Origin: Abditibacteriota bacterium
GTDB lineage: Bacteria > Armatimonadota > UBA5829
Assembly: GCA_017959625.1 (NCBI GenBank)
Contig: JAGDAG010000011.1
Span: 1 to 10,472 of the forward strand
Direction: 5' to 3'
DNA: 10,472 nucleotides
Made by a program: the position numbers and the translations under genes. The first letter of the stretch is position 1; each line of letters opens with the position of its first letter. This document shows, piece after piece, positions 5,311 through 10,472 of the stretch. The notes below the pieces were generated by a model. That model was given only the letters and a program-made list of their open reading frames with translations, searched no databases and had not been told where the DNA came from.

Positions 5311-6036
5311 ATGGAATACTCTGATATACATTACGGAACCTTTCTTTCACGACCCAACAGATTTACGGCTCATGTCCTCACGGAGGGCAGGAACGTTGTG
5401 TGCCACGTGAAAAACACCGGCAGGTGCAGGGAGCTGCTGGTCCCGGGGGCCCGGGTCCTTCTGGAGGCTGCCCGTAACGCCGAAAGGAAGACCGGCTACG
5501 ATCTGGTATCCGTTTACAAAGGGGAAAGGCTGGTGAATATGGACAGCCAGGCCCCCAACAGGATCTTCCGCGAGTGGGCGGAAAAACAGCCCTACACCCT
5601 TGTAAAGCCGGAATTTTCTTTCGGGGATTCCCGCCTGGATTTTTATCTGGAGACGCAAACCAAAAAAATACTTGCGGAGATCAAGGGAGTCACTCTTGAG
5701 ATAAACGATGTGGCCCTGTTTCCCGACGCTCCGACCGAGCGGGGCGTAAAGCATCTGCGGGAACTTCGCAAAGCGGCCGCCTGCGGCTTTTCGGCGGAGG
5801 TGTATTTTATAGTGCAGATGCGGGGGATAAAGTATTTCACCCCTTCGTTCCGGCATCACAGCGAGTTCTTTCTGGAGCTTGAAGCAGCCGCAAAAGAGGG
5901 AGTGGGGGTCTATGCCATGGAATGCGACGTCGAACCGGGAAGGGTCGAGGCGTCGGGCTTTGTTCCCGTAAGGTTTGACAGGGATATAAGCTTTGGATGC
6001 GAAGCCGGGCCTTCCCGGCAGGGAGGATGGATTTGA
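5311..6036 (+). CDS. sfsA: SfsA family DNA-binding/nuclease-like protein
   Basis: 241 residues from the ATG at 5311. In E. coli SfsA was named for stimulating maltose metabolism when overexpressed and binds DNA; its fold contains a restriction-nuclease-like core. The start fits the family, where the first strand lies about ten residues in, followed by HVKNTGRCREL (32-42, the conserved NTG-x-C/M motif). The nuclease-like core is visible: DSRLDFYL (106-113, Asp110), AEIKGVTL (122-129, Glu123 and Lys125), then the family stretch PDAPTERGVKHLREL (138-152). Length matches the usual 230-250. No SD lies at normal distance; the nearest, AGGTG (5295-5299), is inside the tRNA acceptor arm, 11 bases upstream. 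Its stop overlaps the next start as TTGA. The biological role of the family remains unclear, so the name says more than is known. Confidence 0.93.
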   Translation: MEYSDIHYGTFLSRPNRFTAHVLTEGRNVVCHVKNTGRCRELLVPGARVLLEAARNAERKTGYDLVSVYKGERLVNMDSQAPNRIFREWAEKQPYTLVKPEFSFGDSRLDFYLETQTKKILAEIKGVTLEINDVALFPDAPTERGVKHLRELRKAAACGFSAEVYFIVQMRGIKYFTPSFRHHSEFFLELEAAAKEGVGVYAMECDVEPGRVEASGFVPVRFDRDISFGCEAGPSRQGGWI

Positions 6037-7430
6037 AAACAGGCGACAGCGGAATGAATATGACGGAGGGCAGCGTCCCCCGCCTTTTGCTGGTATTCTC
6101 GATGCCCATGGTGCTGCAGATGCTGTTCGTGGTGGTGAACAATTTTGTTTCCGCCGTGATCGTGGGGCAGTTCGTCGGCGCAGTGGCTCTGGGGGTGGTG
6201 GCTATAGTGATGCCCATTCTTTTTGTCACCAACTCCATAGCCATCGGCTTCACCACCGCTACGTCCATACTGGTGGCTCAGGCCTACGGCAAGGGCGACC
6301 TTAAGGGCATACGCAAAATAATCGATACTTCGCTGATCCTGATCCTTGTCACCTGCGCCGCAGTTATGATAGCGGGGATAGCGAATATAGACGCTCTGCT
6401 GCGGGCCATAAAGGCCGAGGAATCCATGATGGGAGACGCCCGGATATATCTTATGGTCCAGTTTGCCATAACCCCTCTCATGTTTCTGCAGTTTTTGTTT
6501 TTTTCCAGCCTGAGAGGGATAGGGGATTCCAAGCCTACCATGTGGTACCAGATACTGGGCGTCACCCTCACCATACTGTTTACCCTGCTGCTTGTATGCG
6601 GCTTTTTCGGGCTTCCCCGTCTCGGGATCATGGGAGCCGCCCTTTCCATGGGCATAGCGCAGTTTATAGTTGACGTCTGCCTTTTGTTTCAGCTGGTGCG
6701 CACAAAATCCGTGGTCTGCCCCCACCTGCGGAACATCTCCTTCAGCAAAGATCTCGCCTGGCTCACGGTCAGGCTGGGTTTTCCCACCATGCTCCAGCAG
6801 GTCATCCTCAACGTGTGCTCTATTTTTATAGTGGGCTTTGTGAACCGGTGGGGCGTCATAGTCACCGCCGGCTTCGGCGCCGCCTCCAGGATAGACTTTG
6901 TGGCCTTTGCTCCAGCCCAGGCTGTGTGTATGGCGGTGAGCATGATGGCGGGCCAGAACATAGGAGTGCAGAAATTCGACAGGGTGAAAAAGATATTCGG
7001 GTGGGGCACCCTTATGGCTTTTGTCACCACCCTGGTGCCCGCGTTCTTTGCCTGGTTCTATCCCGAGTTCCTTATGAGGATATTCATCCATGAAGAGGCT
7101 CCCATAGCGGTGGGCGTGATGTATCTCAAATACAACGCGGTGGCCTATCTGTTTTATTCGTTCATGTTCTGCGGCGAGGGCATCCCTCTGGCGGCGGGGC
7201 AGACCTGGGTGGCCACGGTGGTGTCCCTTATCAGCCTGTGGGCCTTCAGAGTGCCTCTGGCCTGGTATTTCATGAATCACGGCATGGAGGAAAGGGGCAT
7301 CTGGCTGGGCATAGTTATCGGCCTTGTGGTGGGCACCGTGCTCATAACCGGCTACTTCTTCTCCGGAGGCTGGAAGCGCAAGGCCCTGACTCCGTCGGAG
7401 GAGGAAGCGGATGCCGGAAGAGCTGTATAA
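6033..7430 (+). CDS. MATE-family multidrug/cation antiporter
   Basis: 465 residues from a TTG at 6033, chosen because GGGAGG (6021-6026) is six bases upstream and the TTG overlaps the sfsA stop (TTGA). The ATG at 6027 touches the SD, and the ATG at 6054 has only a weak one. MATE proteins export drugs or metabolites in exchange for Na+ or H+ across the cytoplasmic membrane. About twelve hydrophobic segments form two related halves. Each half carries the family's amphipathic loop motif: VAQAYGKGDLKGIRK (81-95) and MAGQNIGVQKFDRVKK (305-320). Pro25 in VFSMPMVLQML lies in the conserved first helix. The C-terminus is a short charged tail. Its end overlaps the pentapeptide gene by 20 bases, so the two are translationally coupled. 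The substrate is not readable; NorM-, DinF- or MepA-like roles are all possible. Confidence 0.93.
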   Translation: MKTGDSGMNMTEGSVPRLLLVFSMPMVLQMLFVVVNNFVSAVIVGQFVGAVALGVVAIVMPILFVTNSIAIGFTTATSILVAQAYGKGDLKGIRKIIDTSLILILVTCAAVMIAGIANIDALLRAIKAEESMMGDARIYLMVQFAITPLMFLQFLFFSSLRGIGDSKPTMWYQILGVTLTILFTLLLVCGFFGLPRLGIMGAALSMGIAQFIVDVCLLFQLVRTKSVVCPHLRNISFSKDLAWLTVRLGFPTMLQQVILNVCSIFIVGFVNRWGVIVTAGFGAASRIDFVAFAPAQAVCMAVSMMAGQNIGVQKFDRVKKIFGWGTLMAFVTTLVPAFFAWFYPEFLMRIFIHEEAPIAVGVMYLKYNAVAYLFYSFMFCGEGIPLAAGQTWVATVVSLISLWAFRVPLAWYFMNHGMEERGIWLGIVIGLVVGTVLITGYFFSGGWKRKALTPSEEEADAGRAV

Positions 7431-8004
7431 AGGCCTGCGCTTTGACGGGAGATCCTTTTACGGAAAGACCGTAAGCGGCGCCTTTGAAGGCTGTTCCTTC
7501 AGGGGAGCCGATTTTACCGAGGCCCGGCTTACGGGCTGCGCTTTTGCGGATTGTGTTTTCCGGGGGGCCCGCTTCAATTCCGCGCATATCGAAAGGTGCG
7601 TTTTCACCGGCTGCGTCTTCTGCGGGGCGAACCTGTTTCTGGCCGAACTTTGCGCTTCACGCTTTATGGGAGCCGATTTTACCGAGGCCTCCCTGGGCGG
7701 CGCGCTGGTTTCGGACTGCGATCTTTCCTGGAGCAATCTGACAGGCGTTTCTCTCGACGGCATGTCCCTCTGCAAAAACGTTCTGGAAGGAGTCTCTTTC
7801 AGGGGCTGCAGCCTGAAGAAAGCCGATCTTTCCGGCTGCTGTATAAAAAAAGCCGATTTCACCGGCGCCGATCTTTCCGGGGCGCTGCTTACGGGCTGCG
7901 AAGCCGAAGGGGCGGATCTCCGGGAGGCGCGCCTTGCCGGCGCCCGCATAGATACTGCCTTTGCCGTTTATTACGCGCTGTTTTCGGGAATGAGATTTGA
8001 ATAG
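7411..8004 (+). CDS. Pentapeptide-repeat protein, Qnr/MfpA-like in size and architecture
   Basis: 197 residues from the ATG at 7411, with a perfect AGGAGG (7399-7404) six bases upstream, inside the MATE gene. From about residue 8 to 178 nearly every fifth residue is F or L preceded two positions earlier by A, C, S or G (for example FRGADFTEARLTGCAF, 30-45), the pattern of a right-handed quadrilateral beta helix. Cysteines often fill the i-2 position. A non-repeat tail (RIDTAFAVYYALFSGMRFE, about 179-197) resembles the C-terminal dimerisation helix segment of Qnr and MfpA, which mimic DNA and protect DNA gyrase from quinolones or toxins. QnrB is about 215 residues, so length is close. Other pentapeptide proteins have unrelated or unknown roles, so gyrase protection is an inference from size, tail and the coupled MATE pump. 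It is last in the operon, with a terminator ten bases after the stop. Confidence 0.9.
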   Translation: MPEELYKGLRFDGRSFYGKTVSGAFEGCSFRGADFTEARLTGCAFADCVFRGARFNSAHIERCVFTGCVFCGANLFLAELCASRFMGADFTEASLGGALVSDCDLSWSNLTGVSLDGMSLCKNVLEGVSFRGCSLKKADLSGCCIKKADFTGADLSGALLTGCEAEGADLREARLAGARIDTAFAVYYALFSGMRFE

Positions 8005-8013
8005 AGATGCAAG

Positions 8014-8046
8014 GAGGCCTGCCCAAGGGCAGGCCTCTTGTTTTTT
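8014..8046 (+). terminator. Intrinsic terminator after the pentapeptide-repeat gene
   Basis: A 10-bp stem GAGGCCTGCC/GGCAGGCCTC (8014-8023, 8028-8037) with a 4-base loop is followed by TTGTTTTTT (8038-8046). It lies between two convergent genes. The minus strand has no T-run after the stem, so it is one-directional by sequence, though the hairpin also lies just beyond the end of alaA. Confidence 0.93.
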
Positions 8047-8054
8047 GAGCTTTG

Positions 8055-9281
8055 TCAGTTTTGTCTGTAGGAGGCAAGAAAATCGGCAAGCTTTCCGGCC
8101 GCTTCTTTCAGGACGTTCACGTTGGGAAGGAACACTATCCTGAAATGATCCGGCTTTTCCCAGTTGAACCCCTTGCCGGGCACCACCAGCACCTTTTTTG
8201 CCTTCAGAAAATCCAGGGCAAAACGGTTGTCGTCGGTGATATTGAAACGTTTTACGTCGATTTTCGGAAATATATAAAAGCCGGCCCTGGGCTTTTTTGC
8301 GCTGAGGCCCGGGATGGAATTCACCGCCTCGTATATCACCTGCCGCTGTTCATACACCCTTCCGCCGGGAACGATGTATTCGTTCACGCTCTGATAGCCC
8401 CCCAGGGCTGTCTGCATGATGCTCTGTCCGGGAACGTTGGAGCAGAGGCGCATATTGGAGAGCATGTTCACTCCGTTTATAAAATCGCGGCCGATCTCCT
8501 TGTTGCCGGAAAAAACCATCCAGCCTACCCGGAAGCCGCATATCATATGGGATTTGGAAAGGCTGTTGAAGGTGACGCACAACAGGTCCGGAGCCAGCGA
8601 GGCTATGGAAACGTGCTTTTCGCCGTCCATCACCAGCCTGTCATACACTTCGTCCGCCATGATCATCAGCCCGTGCCTTCTTGCCAGCTCCGCGATCTGC
8701 AGCAGCAGCTCCCGGGGATACAGGGCTCCCGTGGGGTTGTTGGGGTTGATCACCACTACGGCTTTCGTTTTGCCGGTGATCTTTGCCTCCATATCGTCAA
8801 GATCGGGCATCCAGTCCGATTCTTCGTCGCATATATAGTGCACGGCCTTTCCGCCGGCAAGGTTCACGCAGGCTGTCCAGAGAGGATAATCCGGAGAGGG
8901 CACCAGCACCTCGTCTCCGTCGTTCAGGAGGGCGTGCATGGAGAGCTGTATCAGCTCGCTGGCGCCGTTGCCCGTGTAGATATCCTTCATATCCACGTTG
9001 GGAAGGTTTTTTATCTGGGAGTACTGCATCACCGCTTTTCTTGCGGAAGCCAGCCCCCGGGATTCCGAATACCCCTGGGAATCGGCGATGGACGACTTGA
9101 TGTCCAATATCACTTCATCCGGCGCGCGGAAGCCGAATACTGCCGGGTTTCCTATGTTCAGCTTTAACACGTTGATACCCATCTCTTCCATTTTTGCCGC
9201 TTCGTCCACTACTGGGCCGCGGACGTCGTAAAGCACGTTCTCAAGCTTGTCGGATTTAAAAAACTGCAATTCTCTCTCCAT
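8055..9281 (-). CDS. alaA: Alanine/glutamate-pyruvate aminotransferase, AlaA type
   Basis: 408 residues from the ATG at 9281; an in-frame GTG at 9326 would give 423 residues. The ATG is preferred because it begins 12 residues before KLENV, about as in E. coli AlaA, and because the GTG coincides with the predicted transcription start. The enzyme moves an amino group between glutamate and pyruvate, making alanine. Fold type I PLP motifs: LNIGNPAVFGF (41-51), GYSESRGLASARKA (70-83), PSPDYPLW (128-135), NPNNPTG (179-185), Asp210 and Tyr213 (ADEVYD), Schiff-base Lys243 in NSLSKSHMICGFRVGW, and Arg381 for the substrate carboxylate. Long stretches match my memory of E. coli AlaA (YfbQ), including DESSDW/DEESDW, MRLC(A/S)NVP and QTALGGYQS. 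The only SD-like sequence, AAGGAG (9305-9300), is 18 bases from the ATG, an unusual distance. Single-gene transcript, convergent with the MATE operon. Confidence 0.95.
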   Translation of the reverse strand: MERELQFFKSDKLENVLYDVRGPVVDEAAKMEEMGINVLKLNIGNPAVFGFRAPDEVILDIKSSIADSQGYSESRGLASARKAVMQYSQIKNLPNVDMKDIYTGNGASELIQLSMHALLNDGDEVLVPSPDYPLWTACVNLAGGKAVHYICDEESDWMPDLDDMEAKITGKTKAVVVINPNNPTGALYPRELLLQIAELARRHGLMIMADEVYDRLVMDGEKHVSIASLAPDLLCVTFNSLSKSHMICGFRVGWMVFSGNKEIGRDFINGVNMLSNMRLCSNVPGQSIMQTALGGYQSVNEYIVPGGRVYEQRQVIYEAVNSIPGLSAKKPRAGFYIFPKIDVKRFNITDDNRFALDFLKAKKVLVVPGKGFNWEKPDHFRIVFLPNVNVLKEAAGKLADFLASYRQN

Positions 9282-9333
9282 TACTGTCGGGGATATACGC
9301 TCCTTTGCTGCCGTTGTTTCTTTCACACTATTA

Positions 9334-9362
9334 ACTATATCACATTACGGCGATTTATTCAA
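9334..9362 (-). promoter_or_regulatory. Promoter of alaA
   Basis: On the minus strand TTGAAT (9362-9357), 17 bases and TATAGT (9339-9334), with an extended -10 TG two bases before the hexamer. The predicted start is about 9327, directly at the GTG codon 9326-9324. Confidence 0.55.
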
Positions 9363-9427
9363 ATGCCTGCCTCCCCGCTGCAAAAACTCCGGAGGCAAAC
9401 CGAAATGCTTCGGAGGGAAGCTAAATA

Positions 9428-9436
9428 TGCTATAAT
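9428..9436 (+). promoter_or_regulatory. Extended -10 promoter for the GH36-like gene
   Basis: TGCTATAAT gives TG-N-TATAAT. The -35 region holds only a weak TTCGGA (9409-9414). Just upstream is a small inverted repeat CCGAA/TTCGG (9400-9404, 9409-9413) overlapping the -35 position, which could be an operator. The predicted start is about 9443, leaving a leader of about 97 bases. Confidence 0.5.
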
Positions 9437-9494
9437 AAGTATGTAGTATTTGAAAAAAACGCCCCGTTTCCGGCCCTGCGGACTGCCGTTCCCG

Positions 9495-9521
9495 CGCCGG
9501 CATCGGTTCGGGACGCCGGCG
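9495..9521 (+). other. GC-rich hairpin in the leader of the GH36-like gene
   Basis: CGCCGGC (9495-9501) can pair with GCCGGCG (9515-9521) around a 13-base loop, ending 18 bases before the ATG. No U-run follows, so it is not a terminator. It might mask or space the ribosome-binding region, where no clear SD is seen. Confidence 0.4.
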
Positions 9522-9539
9522 GATCCGGACTGAATATAT

Positions 9540-10472
9540 ATGAAAATGGTTTTTGCTCTTTTTGCTTTTGTATTGCTTTTATGCTCTTTCCCCCTTTTTG
9601 CGGGGGAAGGCTTTACCGGGCGCTTTTCCGATTTTTCCTCTGCGGAGAAATGGAGAAACAGCGCCCTTTCGGGGGACGTTCCTCCGGTTTCTTTTCTGCT
9701 TGACGGCAAACCTTCTTCCTCCCTGCGGTGGATAAAAGGCAAAGAAGAGGAGGCCCGTTATACCGATTTCGCCCTTTCCGGCGAGCCGGCCGAAAGGCTT
9801 TCCCGGAGCGCGGACTGGGTGTGCCCTTCCGAGCAGCTTATGCTGAGGGTGACGGAAAGCCGTTATCCCGGCTTCCCCGTGGCGGAATACGACGCCCGCC
9901 TGGTGAACCTGTCGGACGGGCCTTCGAAAACCGTGTCCGATATACGTTCTCTGGACGCCTCCGTGATGAAGGGCGGCGCCGACGCCCATTACAACAGGGG
10001 CACCACCATCCCCTGTTCCGCCATTGAATACGAGCCTTTCTGCGTCCGGGTGGAGAAGGGGAAGGACCTGGAGGTGCGCACCGTCACCGGGCTTCCCACC
10101 CAGGACTATCTGCCCTTTTTCAACTTTGCGGGCAAAAAGGGCGGCGTCATAGCCGCCGTCAACTGGCAGGGCAGCTGGTCCATGAAGGCTTCCGTTTCCG
10201 ACGGCTGCCTCCGGCTTGCCGCAGGGCAGGGGGAAACAAGGCTCGCCCTGCTGCCCCGGGAGGAGCTGCGCCTGCCGGGAACTGTGCTTATGTTCTACAA
10301 AGGGTCCGACTGGCAGGAGGGGCAGAACCTGTGGCGCCGGTGGATAGTGAGGCACAACCTGTTCAGGCACACGCAGAAGCGTTTTACCGAGCTGGTGTAT
10401 CTGGCCTCGCCTCTCAACCAGAGCCTGGAGGCCGACCTGGCCGCCATAGATTCGCCCTTTGTGAAGGAGATA
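9540..10472 (+). CDS. Secreted GH36-like alpha-galactosidase, 3' end beyond the window
   Basis: The frame from the ATG at 9540 is open to the window edge: 311 codons, no stop, so the gene is cut by the window rather than broken. Residues 1-21 form a signal peptide (hydrophobic core ALFAFVLLLCSFPLF, likely cleavage after LFA), so the enzyme is exported. The rest is the N-terminal beta-sandwich domain of GH36 glycosidases, recognised by FFNF (193-196), GGVIAAVNWQGSW (201-213), the PREELRLPG loop (239-247, family pattern PGE-x-R-x-P) and QNLWRRWIVRHN (262-273) leading into the catalytic barrel. The barrel with its two catalytic aspartates lies beyond the window, so activity cannot be checked. 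Likely role: removing alpha-galactosyl residues from oligosaccharides outside the membrane. ATG 9546 is an alternative start; neither has a convincing SD. A related GH27/GH31-clan enzyme is possible. Confidence 0.85.
   Translation, partial: MKMVFALFAFVLLLCSFPLFAGEGFTGRFSDFSSAEKWRNSALSGDVPPVSFLLDGKPSSSLRWIKGKEEEARYTDFALSGEPAERLSRSADWVCPSEQLMLRVTESRYPGFPVAEYDARLVNLSDGPSKTVSDIRSLDASVMKGGADAHYNRGTTIPCSAIEYEPFCVRVEKGKDLEVRTVTGLPTQDYLPFFNFAGKKGGVIAAVNWQGSWSMKASVSDGCLRLAAGQGETRLALLPREELRLPGTVLMFYKGSDWQEGQNLWRRWIVRHNLFRHTQKRFTELVYLASPLNQSLEADLAAIDSPFVKEI

Noticed and set aside
5228..5330. tRNA as an integration site for a mobile element
   Set aside because: No integrase, no direct repeat of the tRNA 3' end elsewhere in the window, and the downstream genes are ordinary chromosomal genes.
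5910..7280. 456-codon open frame on the minus strand opposite the MATE gene
   Set aside because: Very rich in His, Gly, Lys and Tyr as expected from the complement of membrane-protein codons, and no recognisable domain. The MATE frame explains the region.
7458..7949. Open frames on the opposite strand and in other frames of the pentapeptide gene, with repeated residues
   Set aside because: The repetition merely reflects the pentapeptide periodicity read in other frames.
8052..9167. 371-codon open frame on the plus strand opposite alaA
   Set aside because: Antisense to a highly conserved aminotransferase; no domain and His/Gly-rich mirror composition.
9540..10472. Glycosidase gene as a truncated pseudogene
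   Set aside because: The frame is intact up to the last base of the window; the missing catalytic part is due to the window edge.

Overview
The window is a densely packed bacterial chromosome segment. It is GC-rich in the coding parts, and the ATA (Ile) and AGG (Arg) codons are used freely. Most genes have clear Shine-Dalgarno (SD) sequences, several have TTG or GTG starts, and promoters with sigma-70-type -35/-10 boxes can be read by eye. The gene content (accB, hom, thrC, alaA, sfsA, a 6S-like RNA) is housekeeping rather than phage or island material. SD use, a 6S-like RNA resembling the Bacillus type and no CCA encoded in the tRNA would fit a Firmicutes-like or neighbouring lineage. The lineage cannot be fixed from sequence alone.

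Layout. 1-117: left edge, with a possible partial minus-strand ORF and a perfect 13-bp hairpin. 118-1141 (minus): a two-gene redox operon, a thioredoxin-type glutathione peroxidase followed by a small flavodoxin. 1142-1281: a divergent control region in which two back-to-back consensus promoters share an inverted repeat formed by their -35 boxes. 1282-1797 (plus): a GNAT acetyltransferase that probably starts at TTG. 1887-4709 (plus): accB-hom-thrC, i.e. a biotin carrier protein translationally coupled to homoserine dehydrogenase, then threonine synthase, closed by a strong terminator. 4710-5227: no protein gene, but two promoter-terminator units, a roughly 65-nt small RNA candidate and a roughly 215-nt 6S RNA-like gene. 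5228-8004 (plus): tRNA-Arg(UCG), then sfsA, a MATE transporter and a pentapeptide-repeat protein; the three coding genes overlap at their junctions and end at a strong terminator. 8055-9281 (minus): alaA-type alanine aminotransferase, convergent with that operon. 9540-10472 (plus): the first 311 codons of a secreted GH36-like alpha-galactosidase that runs off the window.

How the genes work together. hom and thrC catalyse steps from aspartate semialdehyde to threonine, with O-phosphohomoserine as the intermediate that thrC uses; the homoserine kinase is not here. accB sits upstream in the same transcript, which links a fatty-acid (or other biotin-dependent) carboxylase to amino-acid synthesis. 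The MATE pump and the pentapeptide-repeat protein are translationally coupled, and each belongs to a family known from fluoroquinolone or toxin resistance, so a self-protection module is a reasonable hypothesis. I found no CRISPR array, insertion sequence or prophage gene. The most interesting spots are the mirror-image promoters, the double RNA locus before the tRNA, the tRNA-sfsA junction and the MATE/pentapeptide pair.
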